The translations under genes and the position numbers were made by a program. The notes under the pieces are model-generated. The model made no database searches. It was not told the origin of the DNA and saw only the letters and a list, made by a program, of their open reading frames with translations. From Sanghuangporus weigelae (lineage: Eukaryota > Basidiomycota > Agaricomycetes > Hymenochaetales > Hymenochaetaceae): DNA of 64,000 nt. The stretch is taken from NCBI GenBank assembly GCA_033182465.1, contig CP137322.1:620001-684000 (forward strand). Direction: 5' to 3'. This document shows, piece after piece, positions 19,644-31,305 of the stretch. Numbering within the stretch: the first letter of the stretch is position 1; every line of letters starts with the position of its first letter.

Positions 19644-21627
19644 TTATGGCTCTCGAGAACGAGAAGTGATAATGATAATCCCCGGTCTGATCTTGAAGTT
19701 GAACCTCAAGCTGTATCGAGAAAAAGAATATATGAGTAAACCAGTGCCACTAACAATAACGACACTCACTTCTCTAGATCTTCCATCAGATGGAACGTTG
19801 AATTCTTCCTCGCGCTCGACTGCAGCTCGTCATCATCGTGCCGAACGAGGACGTTCAACCTCCGATGCCTCCTCTTCTCGACGTGCCTCCATGCTTCTTC
19901 AATTCGTGCGATCGCATCTTCGCGTGTAAGTTCGCGCACGTCGACCGTCGAATCATCTATAATAAGAGAGAGGTAATAATATTTAACGGACAAATAGGAA
20001 GGTAGAAGGTACAGAAGAGAACAGAGAAGGGCTTACCATATGTTTCGGAGATGTACTCTGGTGGACCATATGCGTTCGCAGGAGGTACCGGAGCAGGTTC
20101 AGATGGTAGAGGGGACTCATGATGAGATACAGGTTGGGGTCGAGGACCCGCGGGGGACCTTGATCTCGTCCTCGAGCCAGACCTTGACCTAGGACCAGCT
20201 TGCAACGTAGGCGGTATATCCAACCTCTCTGATTCTGGGGGCTCCACGTGTCCATTTTGATATTCATGATTCTCATAGTTACGATTATACTGTTCTTCGG
20301 GTGAAGGTGAAGGCGGAACGATAGGCACGTTCATAATCTGCGAAAAGAACGACGGCCCGCTCTCATGATGGTCTTCACGCTTTCGCTCAGGTGAAATTGG
20401 CGTTGGTTCTGTGCTCTCCAAAGCTGAGATGTTTGGATCTTCACTCAGGGGCGGGAAGTATATAGGTTCCGGGAGGGCGATGGAGGTAGATATGTCAGGT
20501 GTTGGTTCCGAGGGTGGGATGATTCGCGGGGTGTACTGTTCGTAGCTAGTTGAAGCAGTGGAAGTAGTCGAGGATAGATCAGGTTCTGGGAAGGTCGGAG
20601 CTGCTACTACTGTTGGAGGGAAAGAGGGTCCGGGCTCGAATCCTGAAGGAGGTGAGATAGGCGTGAAGTCGGGGCGGGCCGTTGCACGGGGTGTAGTCTC
20701 TCCATCACTCGTGAGGAGAGTACGACTGCTGGATGCCGAAGTCGATGAGGTACCACTGACACTTCGCAACGTGGTAAGACCAGCCGTACTTGTCGTTGCT
20801 TCTTGTCCTGGTATATGCAATCTCCGTAAGATAGACGGTCTCCGCACCGGTTCTGGACGAGCAGTACGTGAAGAGGCAACGCTCGATGTCGAAGGCTCCA
20901 TATACAAGTCATCTCCCCCTCCACTTGCACTAAGAGCATCTCCATTAGTCGTAAGACCCAGTTGAGTAGACGTGCCCGCATCCGTCTCTAGATCTTCTAC
21001 ATCGACGTCGGCATCGTCACTCTGGGACTGCGTGATAGAGCTCTCATCGAAGGTGACACGCGAGAGGCGGGTTATCGTGCTTGGTGCAGGACGAGGCGGT
21101 GGACGATGAGTGTGTACGCGAGTCCTAGGACGGACCGTAACAGAAGTGCCCGTACGCGAGGTGCCAGAGCGCGAAGTCCTTCTGGACGACCTCGACACAG
21201 CCGACCTAGCATCGGCATCACTCCTCTCATCGACTTCCATGTCTGAGTAAGAGTCATAACCACTTGCAAAAGGTCCCAGACCCAGAGCTTCAAGCTCGCG
21301 CGCCATCTCCTTCGTCACCTCCTCTCCGACGAACTCATACCACAGATCCGGTCCAAAATCCGCCAGGACGATACCCAGTCCGCACGCCATCAAGCTCGTC
21401 ACAGTATTCTCAAACCCTCCATACATATTATGATCAAACGCCAACCCAGCTGCAAGAACTAGTAAAGTAAGAGGGTCGAATATTGTTTGCGCGATCCATG
21501 CACGGTGAATGAGGAAGCCATTTGACAAGCCGACAAGCCCTGCGCCGAGCCGTGGATTTTGTGCGCATGCTATATTAGCGAGGACGCGCCCTGCGGCGCC
21601 GATGGCGATTGTTACCTCTGCGCTCAT
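19644..21627 (-). CDS. Unknown protein: N-terminal membrane part, long Ser/Thr/Pro-rich region
   Basis: Exons 21627-20037, 19956-19770 and 19710-19644 give 614 residues. Residues 1-110 hold hydrophobic segments (IGAAGRVLANIACAQ, IFDPLTLLVLAAGLAF, VTSLMACGLGIVLADFG). Residues ~130-510 are Ser/Thr/Pro/Arg-rich and probably disordered. The last ~85 residues fold better: DVRELTREDAIARIEEAWRH, then the terminal LRFNFKIRPGIIIITSRSRE. The last exon was chosen because the phase-2 junction yields this basic-hydrophobic tail before a stop. I do not recognise the family and can suggest only a membrane-tethered scaffold-like protein. Confidence 0.75.
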
Positions 21628-21805
21628 CGACGACGACGACCGGGAGAGTGTGGTGAGTGCATGGTGAAGTGCGATGTTATGGTCTGTTTACGTAGAACCT
21701 GAATGCGTGTATGTACAAACAACTCTGTTTACATCTCATCAAAACATAAAATTACATTTTATTATCGTACACAGCAAAACTTATAAATTATACGAAAGCT
21801 ATACT

Positions 21806-23252
21806 TCACATCAACTTGGCCTCCTTCTTCGCTTGAGCAACCTGTGCCAATCGTTGACTTCTCAGCGTAACATTAGCGTTTTGCGCACCCTTCTTCCCTG
21901 ACGACGGCCCAGTCGCACCTGTAACGGGCGCGATAGCAGATTGCGATATTGATATTCGCGTCTCATCGGACGCGAAACCAGGTATACGGATATTGTGGTT
22001 TCGTTCTGATCACACGTCGTGAAATTTAAGAAGTTGAAGTCACAGGCGTGAAATAATTAGAACTCACCGAGATGTAGCTGCAGGTCTCGAACTTCTAGCG
22101 TGTCCCCGCCTCGATGTTTCGCCAATCTGCAGCCAAAGTTCGTCACAGAATCGATGAACTCGTCTGCAACGTCCAACAGAAGCTAGTACAAATTTCGATA
22201 AGTCGCGATTACAGAACCTAAACACCAGAAGGCTAAACTCACATCTTCCACATCCGGTTCGATCTTAACATTCGGATCGATACTGAACACAAGATCCTGT
22301 ATCGACCGCCTATTACTCTGATCATTCGGAGTATTCTTCCTTCTGTTCGATGTATCCGAACTGAGCACACTGTTGTCATCCGTCCTGGCAATCTGTGCCG
22401 GAGTACCTACACCACGCATAAAAACCAAGCTCAGTCCACCTCCAGCCTCACCAAGAGACGAATGACTTACTTAAGACTCTACCCGCAGCAAACCCACCGC
22501 TCAACGTCGGTCTGCCCGTCGCAGCTGGGAAGGGCTGGGGACCGGGGTTCATCACATTCAGCGTAGAGCTGATCGGGAATTGACTCTCCGGATTCGTGGT
22601 CCACGTTGCTGCTGAATTGGGACCAGGGGAGGACGTCTTGAGTCCGCTTGCTGCGGCCAATGTTGTCGCAGCCGTACCCAGCGCCATGACTGGTACCGGA
22701 GCTGTTGTCACCGCTTGATTCGTAGCGGGCTGCGTTGCTGGCTGGATGACAGCATTAGGAGGTTGTTTGTTAGTTTTGAAAACGGATAGAAGGCTTACTT
22801 TGGCTTGGGATTGTTGCTGAGAAGTCGACGCAGCAGGCGCAGGGACATTCCCAGTAGCAAATTGCTTCAACTAAATACATAGATCAATACTCCTACCCAT
22901 GATAAGCACTCGACGGAGAACACACCTGCTCGATCTGCGCCTGCGACAACCGCCCCTGCCTCGCCAACTCACTAATCTGATCCATATTCGCGATTAACAG
23001 CTGCGCAATCTTATCGTGCTGGAGACTCTCCCCAGTCGATGTCTTGAATGCGCTCGACAGTGCGGCGATGATGTTCGCGTTGGCCTTCTGACTCGCAGCG
23101 GCAGCGGCACTGGCGTTTTGAGCTGCAGTGGTGGTTGTCGATGAAGTAGATGTGGACGCTGTGGTGCCGGGTTGAGATGTTGTTGCGGCCGTGGGAGCTG
23201 TAGCGCCTGCTTGCGGCTGTTGAGCCGACTGCTGGTTCTCATTGCTTGCCAT
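21806..23252 (-). CDS. TAF12: Transcription initiation factor TFIID/SAGA subunit TAF12
   Basis: Five exons (23252-22926, 22870-22471, 22406-22243, 22182-22068, 22005-21806) give 401 residues. The C-terminal histone fold is diagnostic: [20 protein letters not shown], then [20 protein letters not shown], then [18 protein letters not shown] and [14 protein letters not shown]12 pairs with TAF4 in TFIID and with Ada1 in SAGA through this H2B-like fold. The N-terminal half is Gln/Ala/Thr-rich but holds one conserved helical module ([19 protein letters not shown]) in exon 1. I chose ATG 23252 (MASNENQQS). An in-frame ATG at 23345 would add 31 residues, but it lies upstream of a CACGTG box, so that stretch is more likely promoter and leader. 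Confidence 0.93.
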
Positions 23253-23326
23253 GTTGTCGTTGACGTTGAACTTGGTCGGTAGCCAGCTGAGATAACTCGG
23301 TCGGGCAAGGAAAGTGGAATTTGTAT

Positions 23327-23332
23327 CACGTG
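23327..23332. promoter_or_regulatory. CACGTG box upstream of TAF12
   Basis: ATCACGTGAT lies about 75 bp upstream of the chosen TAF12 start. Fungal bHLH factors of the Cbf1 type bind such sites. Similar boxes occur upstream of the next minus-strand gene, TAF7/UTP25 and NSE4. Confidence 0.45.
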
Positions 23333-23375
23333 ATGCATTACTCATATTACAGACAGAGAAATAAAGATATAAAAA

Positions 23376-24573
23376 CTACAAAGGAGATGAATACGTCGAA
23401 AGATCCGTGTCTGCTAAGGCATGCATGAGCTCTTTGTGAAGCTCTCGTCGTACATCTCGTAACAATGTCCGCGCACGTTCGAATTGAACTCCTGGATGAG
23501 ATTTGTAGAAGAATGCAAGTTTTGCGACAAAGTGGTAGGCCTCTGAAATTGAAATGAAGGATGGTGGTTCAATTATGGAGTCGGAGCCTTCATTCATATT
23601 CTGTCGGTCCGCTTTGAGGCGATGTTTCCATGCCGTCTTGTCGGCCTCGCATAGTTTGAAGCCTGCGATGATCTTCCTTAACTGAAATCCCACCGCGACA
23701 AACGAAATCATAATTCAGAAATCGAGACATGCATAAGGAAGGAAAAACACACTCACTCGCACAATATGCTTCTCATTCAGCTTTCTATCACGGTTGAATT
23801 GGCTAAAAAGCTTCATGTCGCGCGAAAGGATATCCACGACGTCCTCCGGGAAAAGCACGAGCCCCTTCGAAGTATAGACAAACGAATGATGCATCTGTAT
23901 ATAGGTCAAGTTTTCCTTGACGCCGTTAGATGACTCTGATGCTGATGATTTCGCTGTTACTTCGTTCGATTTGGTAGTAGGATCTACCCAGTCTGGACTA
24001 GGAACTCTAGGAAGTTTGCCGAGGGTTTGGAAGAGCGTAGACGCTCGCGAGAATTGCTGAGGTTTTGTGAAGGAGAAAGTTTCGAGGAGTTCTTCGATCC
24101 GGGAGAAGGCCCGATGCGCGCTTAGGAGACCTTCGAGCATCTCAATCCAAAACTCAAACGAAGCGTGAGCCGGCTTGACTAATTCCTGTCTTTTCTTTTC
24201 AATAAACTGCTTCATCTGTGAAACAACATTATACAAGGGAATATCAGTCGAACTCGTCGGATAGACGCGCTCAATAAGCTGTATCCACCTGGTCCAAATC
24301 CGTCTGTTTAAATTCGCCCCTCCCCTTCGCTTTCAAGATGTCTTTCCAGTTCTCCGTAATTGCACAGACGAGTTCTTCATCCGCCAGTTCCACATTATGT
24401 TTGACTTTGACTGCTGCGCGATATGCGTCAATGAAATTGTCCTTGCCAGTTATCTCTTGTATGGATCTGCGAGGTGCGTCTTTCTGTGTATCATGGCTTG
24501 TGGCAGACTTCGAGTTCTCCTGGGACTTCGAAGGCGGATGTGAAGATTGCTGTTGGGAAGTGGGAGTTGACAT
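23376..24573 (-). CDS. Unknown protein with TAF12 N-terminal-like exon 1
   Basis: Exons 24573-24289, 24215-23757 and 23681-23376 give 349 residues. Exon 1 holds a helical segment (FIDAYRAAVKVKHN...ENWKDILKAKGRGEFKQTDLDQ) resembling the module in TAF12 exon 1. It ends at the same phase-0 position, and both next exons open with a KQF motif (LKQFATG in TAF12, MKQFIEK here). The rest is helical and charged (FEFWIEMLEGLLSAHRAFSR, VVDILSRDMKLFSQFNRDRK, FERARTLLRDVRRELHKELM) with no catalytic motif known to me. It has no histone fold. It sits head-to-tail with TAF12, with its stop about 125 bp upstream of the TAF12 start. A TAF-related or SAGA-related role is only a guess from context. Confidence 0.75.
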
Positions 24574-24947
24574 GATGTAGATGGAATATGAAAAGAACAA
24601 AGTAAAACAAGTGGCATTTTATTGTTGAATAAGTTCCGTTGTGGCCGTGGCTGGAAGTGCTAAAGAAGCCACGAGCACTGGCTGACACGCAGCACGTGAA
24701 TAACGCGACGCGACGCGCTTGTCGGACTTTGAAACATTCATTGAGTGATCGACACAACCACTGGCATGGCCAGAGTCCAAACAAATTATCATAATCTCGC
24801 TTTTAATGACAGCATAAAGCATTTCGTTACACTTTATCTGCGCGATTTCGCCTTCTTTGCCTTTTTCCTCTTCTTGTTCTCCTTTGATTCGATGTTATCC
24901 ATCGCAAAGCACCTTATCTGTTCAGTAGTAAGGAAAGCAGCTTTCGA
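24574..24947. promoter_or_regulatory. Promoter region with CACGTG box
   Basis: Spacer between two minus-strand genes. It contains CACGTG at 24693-24698, about 120 bp upstream of the ATG at 24573. No exon seen. Confidence 0.45.
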
Positions 24948-25571
24948 TTAGTTACGACGAAGCACAGAGAGTTGACATAGAGAACGCACACGACACAAAT
25001 CCAAGCGATCGAGCTTGCCCTGCCATGCAAGTATCCTAACTCGTTCCATGTTTTCAAGCAAGATACTTGCCGCCTCGTCATTTGTCATATCCTCGCAGGA
25101 AGCCGACGAATATCCGATACTAGAGAGGATTGTGCGGATGTATGAGGATTTCAGAGGCTCCCCTCCTGTCACCGTTGGGCCCTTCAGCTCAGGGAGCATC
25201 TCATCTTCATTGCTTTCGCATTCATCCGATTCGCAATACCTGTCAATTAGGATAAGGACCTGCAAATCCACAAAGAAGCGAGAAAAAGGAAGTCATATCA
25301 GAGGTCAAGGCAAGTATAAGATATCTTTTAAAAGAAGACTGACGTGATCGAACAATTCTTCACTCATGTTCCCATTATCATACATCTCTTTGACAACATG
25401 GAAGCCCTGCATGAGTGCGTACGCGAGGTCCTCATTCGTCGGAGTAAAATCCGCATCATCGAAAATGCCCTTGAATCGGTCGATGACCTTGAGCATTACG
25501 GGGCAGTCGGGTAGACATTCGTGGAGCGGAGGGATACAGCTAGAAGACGAGGATGATGCTGGACTTGACAT
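24948..25571 (-). CDS. Small unknown protein with two TAF12 N-terminal-like modules
   Basis: Exons 25571-25344 and 25259-24948 give 179 residues. The Ser-rich start is followed by VIDRFKGIFDDADFTP...LAYALMQGFHVVKEMYDNGNMS, with the intron again just after this module (FDH|VLIL), as in TAF12 and in the gene at 24573. The second exon repeats the module more closely: ILLENMERVRILAWQGKLDR against TAF12 [20 protein letters not shown]. The protein otherwise lacks recognisable domains. It is acidic in the middle (CESDECESNEDEMLPE). An in-frame ATG at 25688 would extend it, but ATG 25571 (MSSPASSSSSS) looks like the natural start. Confidence 0.65.
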
Positions 25572-25894
25572 TAGGGATGTTCGAGGTGAGAGAAGAAGCT
25601 GGAGTGGTGGCGGTGGTCTTCGATCGCCCTTTATTGTCTTAGTGAATGGCAACCAGGCCACAGGGTCTCTCTGATGGCAAGCCACCACGTCAAAGCGCAG
25701 AGAATGCTCTGTAACTTCGAGCTACGGCCAAATTTGGAATGGAAAGGCCTGTACAATGAAACCACAGTGTGTCGCAGAATGTCGCCTTTCTTGTACCGTA
25801 ATACAGCTGAAGTAGTATACATTAGTGCAGCTTCGGGATGAGATGGATGCGTCGACATATGTTACGATAAATACATGGATCATAAAAAAGCACA

Positions 25895-27527
25895 TTACTC
25901 CAAGTCCATAACACCTCCATCTTCATCGTCATTGGGATCTAAGTCATCACGAGGAGGCACAAAGCCTTCCTTGCGCATCCGTTGCTGTTCGCTCAATTCA
26001 TCCCGCTGCAGTAGCTTCGAGTCTAGATCAGCTTGAAGCTTCCTCAAGGCATCCTCAAACCGACGCTATAATTAAATATAGTCAGTTTACAGAAAGATAA
26101 ACTTACAATCTGAGAACGCACCTTGATGATCGGGTTAGCTGAGCTCGCGATTTCTCCCCTCTTCTTGGCGACGGCAGCTTCGAGGTCACGAATCTCCTCA
26201 TTCAACAGCCGCTTAGCTTGAACCGCTTCGTCATCCTCGTCTTCATCCTCATCTTCCTCGTCACTTTCATCCTCTTCGTCATCTCCATCCTCTCCATCTT
26301 CATCGCCATCCTCAGCCTCATCACCGAGAGCCATGTCAAGCTCGGCGGCAAGCTCTTCATCAATCTCTCCTTCATCATCCTCATCCATGAGGGACTCTCC
26401 ATCTGCACCTAGACCAGGGGTTGGGGTGTCAATACCAGCAATTAGAGATTCAGCCCCGTGACGATCTTCTCGATCCAAGAATTCCGAGTCTGATAGGTCA
26501 GGATTTACGTTCTCCAAAACCGCTGAATGCGAGCAGATATTCGAGTAATCAATCTTCATGAAAAGGGGAGAACTACTCACTGTATTCTAATCGGGTCGCT
26601 CTGGCGTCTTCGTCCAACAGACGCTCCACTTCTTGTTCCACCGTCTCAATGGTCTTGAGAGCAAACTTAGCCAACAATACGATACTGGTAGATGAGATAT
26701 ACCCACTCGTCTGTTTATTCGGCTTCGAAATCGCCGTTTTCGAACATGATGCAGAGGGGGGGTTATGCCATGAGGGTAAATGAATTCGTCCAAATTGAAC
26801 CCTCTTTGATTAGCCACAACATCTTCGGATTCAATTTTGTCCTCCACGACGAGCATCTGTCATAAATTTTGTTTAGGACGATATCCGGCAGGGAAGAAAG
26901 ATGGATGTCTTAACCTGACAAATGTCGGCAACTTTGAACATTTGTCTGTTGTCGAGAGTCTTTTGGGATTCGATAAGACATGGAAGGTCGACCAATTTTG
27001 CGGAGTATAGACTGTTTCCTATATGGAACACTGCTCTTCGTGAATCTACATAACACGAACGTTGCCTTTAGTCAAGACTCGTCAAAACACACAGATAACA
27101 CACCTTTGAATTTAAACCACACGTCGGGACTCATCTCCCGCGCCGCTACCATCTTCCTGAGATTCTCTGAATCCTCTCCTGGTGGCATCCGAAGAATAAA
27201 CTGTTCCTCGAATGCCAAGTCTTCATCGTCCGAATCCAATTCCCGGTCATATGGACCGAGAAACGATGTGCCCGAAGCCATCGCAGCCTGGGCTTTCTCA
27301 CTCAGCTTCAGCTTTAACTTCGGCTTTGCTTTTGTTCTTGACGTAGTAGAGCGCGTGGAAATTCCGACAGGCGGCGTGCTTCGTCGTCTTGAGGAGCGCA
27401 TGACGGATTCAGCTATCGTGCGAGGCGGATTGGCATAGAATGTTTGCGAGTCAACAGAGTCTTCGATCTGAGTCGGCTCCTCAACGGCCCCGTCTACGTC
27501 TATGACATCTACCTCTTCATCAGCCAT
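25895..27527 (-). CDS. TAF7: Transcription initiation factor TFIID subunit TAF7
   Basis: Six exons (27527-27104, 27045-26915, 26856-26707, 26644-26581, 26522-26122, 26065-25895) give 446 residues. The TAFII55 domain is clear: FEEQFILRMPPGED, then AVFHIGNSLYSAKLVDLPC, LIESQKTLDNRQMFKVADIC and ERLLDEDARATRLEY with a VNPDLSDSEFL segment. TAF7 binds TAF1 in TFIID and restrains its activity. A long acidic Asp/Glu run (EDGDEDGEDGDDEEDESDEE) follows, and a coiled C-terminal part (RRFEDALRKLQADLDSKLLQ) closes the protein as in other TAF7 proteins. The first exon starts with an acidic/Ser-rich leader and a KPKLKLKLSEKAQ basic patch. It is divergent to UTP25. Confidence 0.93.
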
Positions 27528-27691
27528 GGTGATGGGCGTTCGAATAAGAGCTTGAAGCAGGAACTTGTGCAAGTTGCGACAGTCAGAGGACATGATCCAC
27601 CGCACGTGACTCGTCGATCTTTGCGACTTCCGAAATTTTGAACAGTTTCACTGCTTTCAGGCTTGCTTGGGACCTTGGAACACGCTCAAAA
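27528..27691. promoter_or_regulatory. Bidirectional promoter TAF7/UTP25 with CACGTG box
   Basis: Only 164 bp separate the ATG of TAF7 (minus) from the ATG of UTP25 (plus). A CACGTG box at 27603-27608 lies near the middle. The two genes must share core promoter sequence. Confidence 0.6.
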
Positions 27692-30249
27692 ATGGCAGCC
27701 TTGGGCTTAGAAGACCCCAACGACACGGCAACCAAACTTCTCACTCTCCTTAATGTCTCAGCGACAAGATCAGTAAAGAGAAAACGTTTCAACGATGCTT
27801 TAGGCGCGGCAGAGCCAGTGAAACTCAACAAACGCAAGTCTGTTCGGATTGCGGGAGAAAGCTCAGAGGGCACTACTTCACAACCAGAAAAGGGCGAGGA
27901 TGCGACGGACTCTGCAGGAACAGAGGACAAAGCATCGGAGGACGTAAATGCAGAGCGAAATATAATTCCGGAAGAAGATGAGAAAGACGAGGACTGTGAG
28001 TCCACTACATCCACTCTTTGCCCAGGAGGATAACTAAACTAGTCGACAAACAGCTACATCAAGCCCGTTCCAGGTGCATTTTGGCTCAGATAGCTCGCTT
28101 CTATATGAGAAATCAAGAGCGGCTATCGACAGTAGAAGCTTGTCGGTTCGCAAAGAAAAGAAGGATCGTCTCGGAACCGTCGTAGAATATTTGCCTGAGA
28201 GTCACGAGAAGAGTGGTTTCTTTTCTGCTGGAGCGGTACGCTCTCTCGCCACACTAATGGATTATCTGACTCCGAGAAGGAACCTTTAGATTTCCGCCAA
28301 ATTGATCACGCATTTTCGAGAGCAGCAAAAGAGGCTACCAAAAGGTATTTACCTCCATAACTACAAACGAACTAATCCGCTGATAGCACTAGATCTCAGA
28401 CTGTTACAGGGTTGCTTGTTATCCGAAATAATTACGTATCAAGACTTTTATTTACCTCGAATGGGCTGCGAGAACCACCCTGCTGCACGGGATGTCGTTA
28501 CTCTTCATGCTCTGAATCACATAATGAAGTATGACGTACTCTATGCCTATCTTTCATACATTTTTAACCGTAATGATTCAGGAAACGGCGTCGAATCCTT
28601 AAGAACAACGAACGCATAGCGCGCGCAGCCAAGGATTCGCCGGAGACTGAAGTCGCCGACATCCGTGATCAAGGCTTCACTCGTCCTTCCGTCCTAATCA
28701 TCCTCCCTTTCCGATCGTGGGCGCTTCGATGGGTAGAGTCCTTCACAAGTCATACACCTAAACCAGAGTTCCAAGTTGAGAACCATGCGCGATTCTTGTC
28801 GGAGTATGGATTGCCGCCAGACATCGTGGATAAGCTGGAAACAGCTCCACCTGGAACTCATCCGCCAGACCATGTGGATATGTTCAAAGGAAATATCGAT
28901 GATAGCTTCCGGTTAGGAGTCAAGTTTACGCGGAAGAGCGTCAAGTTGTTCTCGGACTTCTACCAGAGCGACTTAATCATTGCGAGTCCGTTGGGTCTAC
29001 GACTCTCCATCGAGAAAGAAAAGTATGCTTGCACATTCGAGTGACGAATGTCAACGTTAATATTTTTCACAGAAGTGCAGATTTTCTATCTTCCGTTGAG
29101 ATTTTGATTCTCGATCAGATGAATGCATTGAGCATGCAAAACTGGGAGCACTTGCAGGTTTGCTTGGCATTTCGTTTATCGGTTTGTTCATCGGCTTAAT
29201 GATGAATACAGTTCGTCCTGTCGAACCTGAATAGTCTCCCCAAAGAAACTCGAGATACCGATTTCTCGAGAATCAAATCCTGGTATCTCGATGGCCAGTA
29301 AGTTGTGCTTTCCCCGGAAATAGATTTGGGCTGTTGACCATGAACTCCAGCTCTCGATATTTGCGACAGACAATCATGTTGTCTCCGTATGATGCTCCGG
29401 AGTTCAGACATATTTTCAATGACAACCTGAAAAATGTAGCGGGAAAGAAGAGAGTAGAAAGTCCTTATAATCCTGTCCAAGTGCCAGAAGGCATCTCACA
29501 GGTGCGTGCCGACGTGTTGGGATAAATAAAGTACTTTTCTGACCATCCAATTAATAGTCGTTCATCAGCTTCGAATGCAACAATCATAAAGAAGAGGCGG
29601 ACAAACGATTTGAGTATTTCAGCAGTAAAGTCAGTCATCTCCTCGTATAATGGATTGATTTATGATCGGATTGGTGAACACCCCCGTAGGTCTTCCCTTC
29701 TGTACTAAAGTCAGCAGTACAAAGCACGAACACGGTCATTTTCGTACCGTCATCTTTCGATTTCATCCGAGTTGAAAATCATTTAAGGAAGAGTAGTGTA
29801 TCGTTTGCTGTGCTTTCTGAGTAGGTAGCAATGCATTGAATGCCTTCTACTTCTTTGATAATCACCTCTACCGTTAGATACTCTTCAAACCAGGACATCT
29901 CACGCGCCCGCCAAGCGTTCTTCACTGGGAAGAAAGCTTTCCTGCTCATCAGCGAGCGTTTCCACTTCTTTAGAAGGTCCGTTTGATTTCTGTGATTATT
30001 TTCCATCTCTCTGTTTGAGCTCAGTAACAATTGACTAGATACAAAATCCGGGGTATACGAAACCTTTTATTTTACGGTCTTCCGGATCATGCCCAGTTCT
30101 ACACTGAACTTTTGTCGTTCCCGTTCCTTGACGAGGGTGTTGAGCCATCTGATATCACTTGCCGGGCGTTATACTGCAGGTACGATTGGATGCGGCTAGA
30201 ACGAATTGCTGGGACGGAACATGCGCTTGAATTGCTACGTCAGGCTTGA
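27692..30249 (+). CDS. UTP25: U3 snoRNA-associated protein 25 (UTP25, digestive-organ-expansion-factor family)
   Basis: About twelve exons add up in frame to ~650 residues. These include 27692-27995, 28054-28235, 28290-28344, 28387-28528, 28582-29022, 29073-29157, 29212-29297, 29351-29501, 29558-29624, 29691-29820, 29878-29976 and 30039-30249. Family landmarks are DFYLPRMGCENHPAARDVVT, PSVLIILPFRSWALRWVESF, LFSDFYQSDLIIASPLGLR, SVEILILDQMNALSMQNWEH, HSRYLRQTIMLS, SRARQAFFTGKKAFLLISER and YKIRGIRNLLFYGLPDHAQF. UTP25 is a degenerate DEAD-box-like protein of the small-subunit processome, needed for early 18S rRNA processing in the nucleolus. The N-terminus is acidic and Lys-rich, as is usual. 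The exon-4 acceptor could alternatively lie 6 nt downstream (28393). Confidence 0.9.
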
Positions 30250-30445
30250 GACTTGTTTCATATTTTTATTCTTGTTGGAAAATGCAATCGAGTTTGAAAT
30301 GACGGTTTTGTTACGTAATCATTTTTGTCACGTTACACAACTGGTGCATGCAAACGAACGTTAACTTGCGTTGCGTTGGAACGACGAGCAAGCCCAAAGT
30401 CAACTACTCTTGACGAACATATTTATCTGGTGTCTGTGGTCCAGA

Positions 30446-31305
30446 ATGTTTGAACCAGTCAGAGGAGGGACAAGAGGCGGACAAGCAGAGTTCAAATGGT
30501 CAGACGTCTCAGCGGACAAAGATCGAGAGGTAAGTTACGGTTACACACCAGCTAGACAAGACGACTTATCGGGCAAGATAGCATTACCTAGGTCATAGTA
30601 TCAATGCTCCTACTGGACGCTGGCAGAAGAACAAAGACGTCCATTGGTACAATAGAGACATAAGGCAAGGGGAGACTGAAAAGCAGGCTGAAGTTAGAAG
30701 AATCAAGGAGGCAGAAGCAGAGGCGTTGGCCCAGGCCCTGTACGTCCTACCTTAGTTTTATTGTGGATAATATTAACGACTAAATTTCATTTGCTCGCAG
30801 AGGCTTCGGTCCATCGAAGAAACCCTTGGACGTAAACTCGAACGAGGATAAGAATGCAAGCAGTCCAACGGCCGGTCAATCTGGAGGCATGTCACCACCA
30901 GGTGATGAGATTAGCGAAGAGAAGCCGGAACGACGAACGAGGAAACTGGAAAAGAGAGCTAAAAAAGCGGAAAAGAAGGCACGGAAGGAAGCCAGACGAA
31001 TGCAGAGACAGAAGCACGAGTCGGACTCCGGATACGAACGTGAAGAGGGGCAACATTCTCACTCACCAAGACACCGAAGCTTTCGCGAACGCGAACGGTC
31101 CAGGGAGTATTATGGCCATGGGCGACGGTCTGCGTCGCCTTCTCGTGTACAACGCCGGTCTGCGTCTCCTCCACCACGCAGAGACGGCCAGGATCACTCT
31201 ACTAGAAACTACGATTTCACAGAGCAGGAACGAGAACGTGAACGTGACAGGCGAAGATGGGATGCAAACGCCGCACGAGACCGATTGCGTAGTGAGCGAC
31301 GCTGA
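30446..31305 (+). CDS. MMTAG2-like protein (multiple myeloma tumor-associated 2 family)
   Basis: Exons 30446-30529, 30582-30739 and 30801-31305 give 248 residues. The conserved N-terminus is unmistakable: MFEPVRGGTRGGQAEFKWSD, then HYLGHSINAPTGRWQKNKDV and WYNRDIRQGE. The rest is low complexity: a Lys/Arg/Glu coiled stretch (KLEKRAKKAEKKARKEARRM), then RS/RD-rich sequence (RERERSREYYGHGRRSASPS) ending in DRLRSERR. RS-rich tails are typical of nuclear proteins linked to splicing, but the molecular role of this family is poorly known. It lies about 200 bp downstream of UTP25 on the same strand. Confidence 0.88.

Noticed and set aside
26218-26412. Hydrophobic plus-strand frame like a membrane protein
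   Set aside because: It is the antisense of the acidic Asp/Glu run of TAF7. GAN codons read backwards give hydrophobic residues.
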